Origin: Septoria linicola
Taxonomy: Eukaryota > Ascomycota > Dothideomycetes > Mycosphaerellales > Mycosphaerellaceae
Direction of reading: 5' to 3'
NCBI GenBank assembly: GCA_024114885.1
Contig: CP099424.1
Location: 2,480,001-2,544,000, forward strand
Length of the DNA stretch: 64,000 bases
A model generated the notes under the pieces. That model searched no databases and was not told the DNA's origin. It saw only the letters and a list, made by a program, of their open reading frames with translations. Each line of letters begins with the position of its first letter. The first letter of the stretch is position 1. Below, piece by piece: positions 8,456 to 19,199 of the stretch. The position numbers were made by a program, and so were the translations under genes.

Positions 8456-11414
8456 TGTATGCTGCCGTTCCTATAATAGTAGTGTTTTTGAAGTCGGTCT
8501 TCTGTCTGGGTTTTTTGAACTGTTGAATATGTTTCGTTCTCAGGGATTTTCTGATTGTTGAATCGAGCGTCTCTTGTCGGTCCTATCGTTCAGGTGATGC
8601 ACACCTATGGTCTCAAATGTATCGCGTGTGTCGCCTGTGGGCAACGAGCTGTAATCTGTGTAATACTTTAGGCTTGTCCTAGTAATAGGTCAAGCCGCGT
8701 CTTCGTCGTCGTTTGCGGGTTGCAAACGCAGTCGAGGTGCCAATGCCGTGCAATCTGATGTGTCTGGGAGGAGCACTCAGGATCTGATGTAGGCTATGAA
8801 CTACTTGCAAGCAATGCTTGGAGGAGTAGTCTCGTTTCGTCGTAGATTTGATTTGAAAGATCTTTCGAAGAGGCAGAGAACGACTGAAGGCTCGCACGTG
8901 GCCAGCCTTCAGCAGTGATCTAGTGCTCAACGATAGCCTGCGGCATCTTGGACGACGAAGTGATGTATTGTGTGTGATATGGACCGGTTAAGGTGACTGT
9001 GTGGCTTCGTCGCTGGTAGGATGGTGGTTGTGGTTGGTTTGCAAAGGAGAGAAGAAGTGAGGCAGGACTCCTTCCTCTCTCATCTTTTAGAAAATGGCGC
9101 TAGACAGGGGTCCGCGCCTGCCGCATCTGCGCTCAGACCGCTCTTACTTTTTCGACTCGCAAAACTGAGCAGGCTGATCCCCGTCGGAAGCAGCGAACGC
9201 GACTTAGCCTTTTCTGCGAACACCACTGTGATTCAGATCTATGTCGCTGCAATCTTCACAGTCTTTTGCAAAGCAGAGGTCGTGTGCCATGATGCAGTTT
9301 GAGATCACATATCTTGCCTAGCCTACCCAAACTTTGGGCCTATTCTTCGCGACCAAGTGCATGCACCCAATGAGAGTGCTCGCGTGATGCAGGCTCGGCT
9401 CTATTCCGACGCTCCCGCCTGGATACCGTCAGTAGCAGCTGCAAAAATGCATCTCGAGATCGCAGATGGCGGCCGCCAACATTGTTCAGCTCCTCCAAGA
9501 TGGTCAGAATGTCTGTCTATGCTTGACATTACATTGCTCATGCCATTCATGATGACACTTGTCACCCAGAATGCGCCTGTGGCCACTTCGACAAAGGTCC
9601 TACCAGCTGGTGTCAGTGTACGTAAGGAAATCCACCTCCCCAGATCTGACCCTGGATCGTGGTCCGATCACAGCTGCAAAGCTCACCTGCTCGCCTTGCG
9701 AAAGCCCTGCACAGGACCATTCATGCTCTTTGCAAAGGAGAGAGGTGCTTCTCGAGGTGCACAAAGCATGTGGTGGCCAATAATTCTTCAACACCCCTAC
9801 CTGACGGACAACGGCTGCAGCTCAAACGACGAACCCCAGTCCTACACATCAGACAGTCGTGCTTCACATCTAGACTCTATTCACAGTCACAGGCCAACCG
9901 CGGAAGACATGATTGGCCGAAAGAGCTCGACACTCCGGTGAAGATTTCGAGTCACAAATTTGAGCCTGCAAAGCACGAGCGAGCATGACCGCATGGCGCA
10001 CGCCTGAAAAAGTGATCGGAGGCATTGGCGCAGGAAAGCTGATCTTCAGGAGCCGACTGCAGAAAAGTCCCGCCTGGATTTTTGAAACTTCTCATTTTTC
10101 AGGGTCTTTTGCGAAACGTCACTTTGCTCGGCCATCACGTGCGATGTTACTGACTTCGCTCAGGCACTTTCACCTCCCACGTGGGTCTGCTAATAGAACA
10201 GCTACGATCATCTCCGACCTTGAGGCGAGCGGAACAAATCTGCAGCATGATAGGGGCTCGCCACAAACTGAAGCGCTCGGCCAGTCGACATCAGTGTTAT
10301 CAAACTTTGGTCTCACATGTACGAAGTGAAGAAGCACAACCAAAAGGCAATCCAGCTTCATATGTTTAAAACGGCCTTCCTCGCATTTCAGCTCCGAGCT
10401 TCAGCTTACACAAAGCACAAAGCTACACGTACCGCGCTCGACATACGATTGGCTGGACTCGCGACACACTTCAACACTGAAGCAAGCAAATGCAGCCACG
10501 ACTCTCAACACAGGAGTATGCTGCATGAACTGGCAGAATTTCACCCCTGGGCTTACGTCTTTCAGCTGCCACGGAGCACTGCTGTCCCAGAGTTCACTGT
10601 ACTGGCCGACGAGACCAGCTGAGAGTTTGAACACAACGCCCGCCTTGTGCGGTCCAGTAGCCATCACAGGACGTCTTCCACCACAGGTGACACCACCCCA
10701 GACCTACGTGACTGTCCTCCGCTACTCTCCATTACATCCTATGTGCTATACCTCAGGTAAGTCGTCGTAGACAACGACCTATGACTAGAAACACGAGGAA
10801 CAGCCCTTAGGGTTCATATCACAAAACCTCTGGGACGGCGACAGTGAGGCGTGACCTCATCTACAACTATATCTATGTGCTCATACTGTTCATTGAATAT
10901 AGTATGTAGAGTTTCAGCTCCATTAATCTCGATGTGCGACCACAATTCACGAATACTTGAATTCAGCCTGTGGGCATTTAAGCTAGATTTCGAACGTGTA
11001 GGGGCACCATGGGTGTACAATCCGCCTATTTCTCACGATCCATAGCATAGCGATACAAAAGGTGGCAACGAGTATCGTGCACGATTGAGAAAGACGCTGT
11101 GGATGAGGACGCTGTATAGCGCCTCTGCAGCTGTGCAAGAAGGACTCAAAAGTGGCACGTTGACGCGTAGCTGCCTCCAAGATTACGACAAGATACCAAT
11201 GGCTCTGTAGACGAAGAATAATTTGGTCACCTAGAAAACCTTCCTCTTCCACATCGTACAGTAATGACAGTTTTCTGATATTAAACCCGCGCTCAAGAAC
11301 TCTGTCGCTAAAGAGCTCACTCACAATAAGAAGAAATCAAAACTTTTGAAACGCCCTGTCGGCATGTCGTCTATAACGATGTGGTCTCCACTTTCTTCCT
11401 TTCTCCCATCCTGA
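8456..11414. other. Long gene-poor stretch
   Basis: About 3 kb without a convincing gene. The longest open frames (194 residues rightward at 9357-9941, 113 leftward at 10983-11324) have irregular composition, no recognisable motif and overlapping frames of similar length on the other strand, so they look like chance. The first few hundred bases should hold the promoter and 5'UTR of the acidic-protein gene that starts at 8455. No tRNA gene or clear repeat was seen. Confidence 0.45.
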
Positions 11415-12256
11415 TCAGATATGAGTGACATGATCTTCTTGTTCAAACTCGCTGATGCCGCTGAGTGTGCTCGGTGCCGCCTCTGCGTCGACTGGGGCCT
11501 GCTGCTGAGTCTCAGTCGTGTCGTTCGGAATGCCCGCGACATGACCGGCAGCGGCATGTTCACCTTCCTCATCACTGCTGAAATAGTACGCTTCGCCTGA
11601 TTCTTCGGCTATGTAGCGATCGACCTCTCGCTCGAAGTTGCTGCCGCCACTGGTCGTTGTACTCAACGTACCACCATCATGATGCTCCTCTGGAACACCG
11701 GTCATGAAGGCATCGTCATCGGGCAACCAGGAAAGAGGTCGTCCATCTGTCGAGAGCGGAAGCTGGCCAGCCTGACTGCTGCTGTCTCCGAGCTGATCTG
11801 GCACTTGTGGCGCATATCCATCAGTGTCAAAGGGCGGTAGGTCCCGTCGGTCGTTAAATCCGTCAAACGGTTCAGACTCTTCGCTCTCTCGAGGCCGATT
11901 GTCGGGAGCAGCCTGGTCGGCATCACGGAGGTTCGGGGCAGCACCAATGGTCGAGGCCGTATCCTCGCTCCGCTTGGGTGGATCGTAGTCGTCGCTGTTC
12001 TTTGGCGTGTCGTCGTTGCTACATTCTGTGCCGGTAGCGTCGACGAATCGACGAAGGCAAAGGCGAGGTGCTCCGGCTTGGTCCGCTCCAGGTATAGGGC
12101 CGAGCTCAATGGTTTCAGCTATTACGCCGTGGGGAACCAAGTAGTCTGGAATGCGATAGATTCGCCGGTCTCGATGAATCGGGAGACGAGTAAAGCTGCT
12201 TTCGCCTCTCCTTCGCACAGAGAACTTGCTCTTGCTCCAGCCCGTCTTTTCCTAAA
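11415..12256 (-). CDS. Hypothetical acidic protein, 5' exon not identified
   Basis: A frame of about 280 codons ends at TGA 11415-11417. It is rich in Asp, Glu, Pro and Ser (GTECSNDDTPKNSDDYDPPK, GEAYYFSSDEEGE) and looks intrinsically disordered. There is no ATG near the beginning. The frame opens directly after a TAG that can serve as a splice acceptor (GGATTTAG at about 12257-12264), so an upstream exon is needed. That exon would lie in the ~110 bp between here and the Rho gene stop at 12366 or overlap its 3'UTR; no donor is convincing. The gene lies in tandem behind RHO2. No family recognised. Confidence 0.45.
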
Positions 12257-12365
12257 TCCACTTCGACCAGCTCTGGAACACCTGCCACCATCGCGTCTGT
12301 TGCAGCGCCGTGTGCCAGTTCTCGAAACGAGGTCCCTATCCATCAGCACCGCACATGCCACGCTC

Positions 12366-13153
12366 CTAAAGTATTGTGCAGCATCCTCTGCTATTCCCTT
12401 CTTTGCCTCCACTGAGTAAAGACTGTCTGGTGGCAGCTTCGAACACATCATCGACACCTTCGCCGGTCAGGGAGGAGCACTCGAGGTACTTCTTCGCGCC
12501 GATACGTTTTCGCACCTCCTCTCCTTCATCAGGCGTGAGGAACTTCTCTGATCGTTTTCGCATCTCTTCCTGAGCGACGGGGTCATCACGCAGATCTTTC
12601 TTAAGACCTACGAGGATTATGGGCACGCCAGGGCAGCGTTCGAGGACTTCAGGGTGCCTGTGCCACAGCTCGTATTAGCGGGGCATAGAACCTCGACAGT
12701 AAGAGAGCCTGGACGCCGACTTACCATTTCGTAGAGATATTTTGTAGTGAGTCGGGACTGGAGACGGAGAAGGCAATAAGGATGACATGAGCTTGGCTGT
12801 AAGCCAGTGGCCGCAGTCGTTCGTAGTCTTCCTGGCCGGCAGTATCCCAGAGCGCGAGCTGTACGCTCTTGCCATCGACTCGGCAGTCGGTGACATAGTT
12901 CTCGAAGACAGTTGGTACGTAGCGCTGAGGCCATGTCAGTAGAGTACACGCAGTCGGCCTTGACACTGCGCACCGTTGGGAAGTAGCCCAGAGTGAAGAC
13001 ACTGAGCAGCGAAGTCTTTCCACAAGCACCATCGCCTATTATGACGAGCTTCCTACGATGGACGTGTCAGTTTGGCCAGTCCTGGGAGGAGTAGTCAGTG
13101 ATGCAGGCAGCTGCTTACCTCCGCATGACCTGCTGTTCCTGTGATTGCGCCAT
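12366..13153 (-). CDS. RHO2: Rho-family small GTPase, Rho2 type
   Basis: Four exons: 13119-13153, 12974-13052, 12725-12924 and 12366-12657, with introns of 66, 49 and 67 nt, giving 201 residues. Rho2-type GTPases sit at the plasma membrane and control cell-wall synthesis and polarity through protein kinase C-type effectors. Visible motifs are the P-loop GDGACGKTSLL, effector region YVPTVFENY, switch II WDTAGQEDYERLRPLAY, the base-specificity motif as LVGLKKDLRDDP (TKxD-like position), ECSSLTGEGVDDVF and a C-terminal CAAX box CTIL for geranylgeranylation, preceded by a palmitoylatable Cys. The insert with GLKKDLRDDPVAQEEMRKRS favours Rho2 over Rho1, Rho3 or Rho4 from memory of the families. 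The first codon MAQSQEQQVMRRKLV fits the family, although the frame is open much further upstream. Confidence 0.88.
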
Positions 13154-14096
13154 GGCGAGTGTGTGTGTCTTGGACTCAGCAGTTGACGTCCGAGAGAGTC
13201 CTGATGAGAAGTGTTCTCGGATTACAGCTGGATCGGAATTGGTTCCAGTGTCTGGCTCAGCTGCCCAGTTCGCGAGCGTGTCGACGGGAGGAAGTGCCGG
13301 GACGACCAAGAAAGCAGGGTCTGATAGCGATTGCGATACGATTGGTGATGGACAGTGGGAGAGTGAACCAGATTCACGTGAATAGATATGAGATGTAAAG
13401 GTGGAGCTGCGGTCAGAGTCGAGTGTGGAAGAAGAAGAAGAAGATGCAGCTTTGGTGGACTGCTCGTATCCAAGCAGGCAGGCCGGATGTTGTCGTTTCC
13501 CGTCGTAGTCTGTCTTTTGACCTTCTAAGCTTTGGAGCTTGCGCAATGCACGTCGAGCTGGATTGGCTGCAGTGAGCGTAGTCAGATCTGCTGTATGCGA
13601 CTGACGTTCTAGCAATATCTGGAGTCGTGGGGGTGATGAATGCGATCGTGTCTTCTGGACTGTAGCTGCAGTAGAAGTCAGGTAGATTGTATGGATGTCT
13701 GTCTACCTGATTGACGAGTGGGCAGTGAATTGATTGAAAGAGCGTGAATCTTTGCCTCTGCGTGTCTGTGTCTGTGAGCCAATCGCAGTCGACTCAGGCC
13801 TCACTCCACCACAGACCTCCACCACTCCAAAGCACATCGCCAATTGCACACGGACAACGGCCACCACCCACTACACCTCGCCCGTCCACCACTCCACCGC
13901 GCATGTGACGAGACGTGCGCTTTTTCGACAGGCCGCCCAGACCGAAGGCACGAGACAGACTGTGTGGCGAGAGCAGCGGGACTGAGTGCTCGTCGCACAA
14001 AAGAGGACCTTGCTGGACTCACACGCAGACTGCGAACAAACGGATTACTTTGAGACCGGACACCGCCATCCACACCGGGACTGGCCACCAGCAGCA
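13154..14096. other. Divergent promoter region between RHO2 and NST1
   Basis: This 943-bp region separates the leftward Rho gene and the rightward NST1 gene and must contain both promoters. A Ser-rich frame on the minus strand is open from 13615 into the Rho start codon without a stop, which could be a leader or an N-terminal extension. A GAAGAAGAAG run lies at about 13430-13443. On the plus strand a frame is open from 13986 into NST1, but the family start is at 14097. Confidence 0.5.
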
Positions 14097-17000
14097 ATGT
14101 CGGCGAACGGGGCTGTAGTGACGGCGCCGACAGTCAACCGCAAGAAGGCCAAGAGGAGACAGAAGCAAGCTCAGAAGGCCGCTCAGACTCAGAAGCTGCC
14201 CGCAAATCATGTGGCTGGCCAGCAGACTGACGAGGGTTACGACGAAGATGCCTTGCGGTATGAGGAAGACGGGGACGATGACTACGACTCCGAAGCCGAC
14301 TACGACCACCCGGATGACCACCACTACGCACCGCACGCTCCGGTGAATGGCGTGCACCCATCCGCGCCGCCGCTGGAGGCTTCCAAGAAGGGCAAGAAGA
14401 AGAAGAAGTCGAACAGTCTGCCACATGCCGGCGCCTATGACCCGCGAATGCTTCCCCCTCCCATTCATCATGGACACGCTCCGCCTTCTTCAGGACCGCT
14501 GCGGGCACCGAATCGCGGAAATCGGCAGAGTGACGCAATCTGGCACACGAGCATGCAGCAGGAGCGCGAGAATATCAAGAACTTCTGGCTGAATTTGACT
14601 GAAGACGAGCGGAAGCGTCTGTTGCGGATCGAGAAGGAAGCGGTGCTGAAGAAGATGAAGCAGCAGCAGAAGCACTCGTGTTCGTGCACCGTCTGTGGCC
14701 GGAAGCGGTTGGCGATTGAGGATGAGCTCGAGTTGCTTTACGAGGGCTACTACGAGGAGTTGGAGCAGTACGCCCACCACGACGTGCCGCCTCTGCCCTC
14801 CGCCGATGGTCTCGTGCCCGATCCGTTGCAGCACCGTCGGCCGCACCCTCTCGCGACCCCGCCGCCGCCCTTGCATCATCATCCCCACCACCACCACCAA
14901 CACCCTCACCCTCACCACCGGACGAGTCAAATTCACGAGGTACTCGACGATGAGGACGAGTACAGCGACGAGGAGGAAGAGGATGAAGAGTACAGTGATG
15001 AGGAGGAGGACGAGGAGTATTCGGACGATGAGCCTGAACCGGAGCCTGAACCGCCACGGGGCCACCCTGGTGTGCCAGACTTCTTCACGTTCGGCTCACA
15101 CTTGACTGTCAAAGGTATCCTCACTCCGTGGGTTGAGAAGCTGAGAGCCGAGCTAAAGGGTAATGCAGATAACCTTCTCACAGTAGCGGACGACCTGCTC
15201 AAGAACGATGGCCGCAAGTTCATCGAGATGATGGAGCAGCTTGCAGAGCGACGTTCACAGCGAGAACAGCGCTCCCAGTACGAGGCAGATACGCATTCCG
15301 GTTACCCTCCCGGCGACCCCACCTATGACCACCACGATCAAATGGACGACGGCGAGTTTGATGACGAAGAGGAGTCATACAATTCGCAAGAAGAGTACGA
15401 CGACGACATGGAAGAGGAGGAGGACATGGTGGGTGACGTCAAGATGGCAAGTCACTCACATTTCCAAACTAATTACGAACAGGCTGGGCTGACCGAGGAA
15501 CAACGTATGCAGGAAGGACGCCGAATGTTCCAAATATTTGCCGCACGCATGTTCGAGCAGCGAGTATTGACCGCCTACAAGGAGAAAGTGGCCGCCGAAC
15601 GCCAGCAGAAGCTTCTGGACGAGCTGGAAGACGATGCAAAGGCCCAAGCTCAGCGAGAAGCCAAGAAGCAGCGCGATGCCCAGAAGAAGAAGGACAAGAA
15701 GAAGCAGCAGCAGCTGGCGAAAGCGGAAGAGAAGGCGAAGCGGGACGCAGAAAAGGCCGAGGAAGAGGCGCGATTACGAGAGGCCGAGGAGAAGAAACAG
15801 GAGGAGCAGCGACGCAAGAAGGAAGAGCAGCGGCGGAAGCGTGAAGAGGAGAAGAAGAAGATGGAAGAGGAGAAAGCACGCAAAGAAGCCGACAAGCTCA
15901 AGCGACAGCAGGATGAGCAGCAGCGGCGAGAAGAGGCCGAGCGCAAAGCACGCGAGCAAAAGGCTGCTGAGAAGGCCAAGAAGGAGGAGCAGCGCAAGCG
16001 TGAACGTGAAGAACGCGAAGCACGCGACAAGGAGGCTCGAGAACGCAGGGCTCAGGAGGAGAAGGAGGAAAAGGATCGCGAAGCCAAGGCCAAAGCAGAC
16101 AAGGAGGCGCGAAATCGCGAGCGGAGTGCTCAGCATATGCCAAACGCTGCTCATCCGCCGACTCTGACGAAGCGACCCTCGCAGGCGACTGTGGCAATAC
16201 CAGGCGTCTTTGGCAAGCAGACGCCCTCTGGAGTGGCCTCACCTCATCCCTCGATTCCGACACCAGCGTTACCCAAAGCACCGACTCCCTCGAAACCTCG
16301 GCAAGCATCGCACCAAGGCTCGCACGCCTCTTCGCCGAAGCAGACGCAATCGCAGCTTTCCAGCGCTCCAAGCAAATCATCTTCGCCCGGAAGCAGCGGA
16401 GCTCATCAAGCTCAGAACCAACCCAAGCAGATCCTGCAAAAGGCCAATAATCACCAAGCTAATCACCAGAACCAGCACCCTATGGGAGGACCATCTCCAC
16501 TGCACCATCAACCCATTCAGCCCCCTCCAGGTATGCCGCATCCGCAGCAGTTCCCTCCTGGAGGCTTTGGAGGGATGCCACCAATGGGCTTTCAGAACTT
16601 TCCAGGGCCGCGAGGCCCGATGGGAATGCCAAACATGGGACAACGCGGGCCGATGCCTATGTTTCCACACCAGCCGCCTCACATGGGCTTTCCGAACGGA
16701 CTTGGTTTTGGTGCTCCGGGCATGAATGGCATGGCACCCCCACCAGGAATGATGATGCCGCAACACGGTCGCCCATTTCCCTTTGAAGGTCCAGGACTGA
16801 TGGGACAGCCACCGCCGCCAGGCTTTGGCCAAGCTCAATCTCTGCACCACCAGCAGAGTTCACCCATAGGACAACCGCCGACAAGTGGTATCGAAGCGCA
16901 GAGACAAAGCATATCTGGTCACTCTCGTCAGCCGTCTTCCGACAAGGAACGTTTGGACTCGACGACGCAGCCAATCGCGCGTCCAGCACCTATCCAGCGA

Positions 17001-17849
17001 CCAGGTAGCGTTCGACCACCAGGACCCGAGCGAGGAGGCTCAAACGGAGAAGTGGATGATCTGTCGAAGCATCTTGGCAGTTCCGCTCTTCTGGACGACA
17101 CTGATGAGCCTATACCAAATGGTGACAACAACAGACGACACTCGAGCATGGCTGCTAACCCTCGCGGCATCAATATCCCAGGAGCTGGCATGACTCCGAT
17201 GGCCGGTGGCTTTGGAGGGTTTGGCGCGCCAGGCACTTCGTGGGGCAACACACCAGCTGCACCTTTCGGACAGAGCCCGGCACTGGGCGGTCCAGGATGG
17301 GGAGCTCTTCCGCCACAAGTGGGTAGCTGGGGAGCGAACAACGCTGGCTTTCCCAACAACAACCATTTTGGCACTTTTGGAGCTCCCATGAATGGCCCTC
17401 GTGGCGGACCTCAAACGCGACCCATCACAGTACGACAGCTCTTGTGCAATGCTTGCCGAGAGATGTCTCGATCTGGAGACGAGTACCACAGCGTCGATGC
17501 AGTGATTCAGCACATCATGGCGCGCAGTCCACTGCTAGACTTCCCGCCTGATGCAGCAGAGGTCAAGGACATCTCGACAGTGGAAGGCGACTTACGAAAC
17601 GGTGGCGGGGAGCTGCACTTCCGCGAACACGAGGACGGATCCAAGGACATCAAGTGGACGCAAGATGCCTCGACACCAGAGCAAGGACATCGCCCTGCTG
17701 AGCTCGCAGCGATAGGGTCGCCTGCAGTCGGCAAGAGCTCGCCCGCGTTCGGCACGTTTGGCGCCCCGGGAGCTGGTCGCGGAGCCGGAGCAGGACTACC
17801 ACAGGGCATCTTCCAGAACCTGGGGGCAATTGGGAGTTCTGGCTCATGA
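14097..17849 (+). CDS. NST1: Stress response protein NST1
   Basis: Single exon, 1250 residues from ATG 14097. NST1 is a fungal negative regulator of salt tolerance that interacts with the splicing factor Msl1. The order of regions is typical: a Lys/Arg-rich start (NRKKAKRRQKQAQ), an acidic stretch, a His-rich patch (about residues 258-276), more acid runs, a conserved block from FFTFGSHLTVKGILTPWVEK, then a very long charged coiled coil of Lys/Arg/Glu/Ala (about residues 510-680), Pro/Gln/Ser-rich linker, a Gly/Met/Pro-rich region and a short conserved C-terminus. An in-frame ATG at 13986 would add 37 residues with no family resemblance, so 14097 is preferred. The length is close to the usual 1200-1300 residues of filamentous ascomycete NST1. 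Confident family call; the molecular role in this organism is inferred. Confidence 0.9.
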   Translation: MSANGAVVTAPTVNRKKAKRRQKQAQKAAQTQKLPANHVAGQQTDEGYDEDALRYEEDGDDDYDSEADYDHPDDHHYAPHAPVNGVHPSAPPLEASKKGKKKKKSNSLPHAGAYDPRMLPPPIHHGHAPPSSGPLRAPNRGNRQSDAIWHTSMQQERENIKNFWLNLTEDERKRLLRIEKEAVLKKMKQQQKHSCSCTVCGRKRLAIEDELELLYEGYYEELEQYAHHDVPPLPSADGLVPDPLQHRRPHPLATPPPPLHHHPHHHHQHPHPHHRTSQIHEVLDDEDEYSDEEEEDEEYSDEEEDEEYSDDEPEPEPEPPRGHPGVPDFFTFGSHLTVKGILTPWVEKLRAELKGNADNLLTVADDLLKNDGRKFIEMMEQLAERRSQREQRSQYEADTHSGYPPGDPTYDHHDQMDDGEFDDEEESYNSQEEYDDDMEEEEDMVGDVKMASHSHFQTNYEQAGLTEEQRMQEGRRMFQIFAARMFEQRVLTAYKEKVAAERQQKLLDELEDDAKAQAQREAKKQRDAQKKKDKKKQQQLAKAEEKAKRDAEKAEEEARLREAEEKKQEEQRRKKEEQRRKREEEKKKMEEEKARKEADKLKRQQDEQQRREEAERKAREQKAAEKAKKEEQRKREREEREARDKEARERRAQEEKEEKDREAKAKADKEARNRERSAQHMPNAAHPPTLTKRPSQATVAIPGVFGKQTPSGVASPHPSIPTPALPKAPTPSKPRQASHQGSHASSPKQTQSQLSSAPSKSSSPGSSGAHQAQNQPKQILQKANNHQANHQNQHPMGGPSPLHHQPIQPPPGMPHPQQFPPGGFGGMPPMGFQNFPGPRGPMGMPNMGQRGPMPMFPHQPPHMGFPNGLGFGAPGMNGMAPPPGMMMPQHGRPFPFEGPGLMGQPPPPGFGQAQSLHHQQSSPIGQPPTSGIEAQRQSISGHSRQPSSDKERLDSTTQPIARPAPIQRPGSVRPPGPERGGSNGEVDDLSKHLGSSALLDDTDEPIPNGDNNRRHSSMAANPRGINIPGAGMTPMAGGFGGFGAPGTSWGNTPAAPFGQSPALGGPGWGALPPQVGSWGANNAGFPNNNHFGTFGAPMNGPRGGPQTRPITVRQLLCNACREMSRSGDEYHSVDAVIQHIMARSPLLDFPPDAAEVKDISTVEGDLRNGGGELHFREHEDGSKDIKWTQDASTPEQGHRPAELAAIGSPAVGKSSPAFGTFGAPGAGRGAGAGLPQGIFQNLGAIGSSGS

Positions 17850-18167
17850 AAGTAATGGTTGTTGATGGGTGGATGGGTATCGCTGCTTGGCTATGATTGT
17901 GCTAAGCGCTGCCTTTCGGTACTGCTGGGCAAGGGTGGAGGCTCTTTCCCGCCTCGCTGCTTCATCGCTTCTTAAGCGCAGTAACAAATGCAAAGATCAG
18001 CTTCTCATCGCTGCTGATGTTGCACTGATCTGACATGTCTTCCCCGCCCCACTTCTCGTGCACTGTCTGTGGCCGCCTACAACAGCATACGTTGTCGTAA
18101 CGTTTGTGGTATCTTCGCACTGCTGCCCGCCCATTGTCTCGCTTGTCCTTCTGATCATCATGAGACT
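17850..18167. other. Convergent 3' region NST1/DAD4
   Basis: These 318 bp separate the NST1 stop from the DAD4 stop and should contain both 3'UTRs. No gene or repeat is visible. Confidence 0.6.
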
Positions 18168-18584
18168 TTATGATGGTTCCTTGAGACTATCCGTAGCTAC
18201 AGTGATCATAATCAGTACTCGTCGTTCCTTGCCCGTTCATGTATTCACCACGCCAAGGAAATGAGAAGAGATCATACCTTCCAAGTGAAACAAGACGTTA
18301 CTCTGGTAGTTCTTGAACATTTGCGCTACGAGCTCGACGTTCATGTTTTGGACGTTGATTTCCTGGATCAGATCAGTTCAGTATGTCGAGGATAGTGATA
18401 TGGTAGCGATGCAGGAGACACACTTGTAGAGATCCGTTTAGAACCATGATTGCTTCGTTGAGTTTCTCGACGTTTGTGATGATGCGCGAGAGGAGGAGGG
18501 ATTGTTGGTGTTCGTGGGGGGATTCCTGGAAGCCGTCTGTCAGTCTGTTCTGTCAATTGTTGCTGTATGAGTGTTACATACCAT
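18168..18584 (-). CDS. DAD4: DASH complex subunit Dad4, four tiny exons
   Basis: Splicing gives 72 residues, the same length as yeast Dad4. The DASH/Dam1 ring couples kinetochores to microtubules in mitosis. Exon 1 is only the start codon (18582-18584); exon 2 is 18424-18525, exon 3 18278-18362 and exon 4 18168-18196, with introns of 56, 61 and 81 nt. Exon 2 encodes HEHQQSLLLSRIITNVEKL, exon 3 NVELVAQMFKNYQSNVLFHL and exon 4 the tail ATDSLKEPS; this matches the family across almost its whole length. All junctions keep phase (0, 0, 1) and use GT-AG. No single open frame would reveal the gene because each exon is shorter than 105 nt. Its start codon lies 121 bp from the left end of the transposon. 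Confidence 0.93.
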
Positions 18585-18705
18585 CTTGACTAAATATTGG
18601 TGCTGCAGACTGAAGTGAATATGTTATTATTCGCACTGTTACACGTGAAGAGTGGGATGGAGGGGAGTCAGTCGCGTTGTCCCAAAGGATCGACCGCGTA
18701 GCAGG

Positions 18706-18734
18706 ACCGAGCTCCATACGTCCCACCGAGACAT
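18706..18734 (+). repeat. Left terminal inverted repeat
   Basis: Bases 18714-18734 are a perfect 21-bp inverse match to 23156-23176; the core is CGTCCCACCGAGACAT. Outside it ACCGAG (18706-18711) also matches the right end after two mismatched bases, so the repeat is about 29 bp with two mismatches. ACCGAG occurs twice within the repeat. The homology continues imperfectly inward for about 20 bp (TTCTCA). It is not mutated by RIP. Confidence 0.9.
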
Positions 18735-18799
18735 AACGACTTCTCATTGTTAAACCTCACTATTGTCCTCACAGTGATTCCGCATGCGTCCATGTCATT

Positions 18800-18825
18800 C
18801 CTATTGTCGCGCTGATAACAATAGG
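18800..18825. repeat. Short perfect inverted repeat near the left transposon end
   Basis: CCTATTGT (18800-18807) and ACAATAGG (18818-18825) form an 8-bp stem around a 10-base loop, within the unmutated subterminal part of the element. Such subterminal motifs can be transposase-binding sites, but that role is only a suggestion. Confidence 0.5.
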
Positions 18826-19199
18826 ACTCACTTAATACTAATATCCAGCTTACCGCTGCTATTACTATAACTAACGTATACTAGTACTACCGTAATCATA
18901 GGCGACAACGAGGCCTTACATAGTACTCGTAATGTCAATCGCCTTGAGTAAGTTATTACGCGTATTCTACGACGCTTTTAGCTTAGCTAATACTTAATAG
19001 TATATTTAATACTACTAGTATAGGCTCTACGTAGGCCGCGACTATATAAGTAAGTTACGTACTAATTAAGGAGATAGATATTAATGAAAATAAGAACGCT
19101 AGGTAGGCAATTTTCGCACTCTCTATATACTCGCTACTAACTCGTAGTATAAAATAGGCTATAGAATTCCTTGAACTCTTTCGACCGCTTACGCCGCCC

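Noticed and set aside
9357..9941. A 194-codon plus-strand open frame
   Set aside because: Irregular composition, no motif, several overlapping frames of similar length, and no supporting splice or start context.
14490..15065. Long hydrophobic or Ser-rich minus-strand frames opposite NST1
   Set aside because: They are shadows of the acidic and His-rich codons of NST1.
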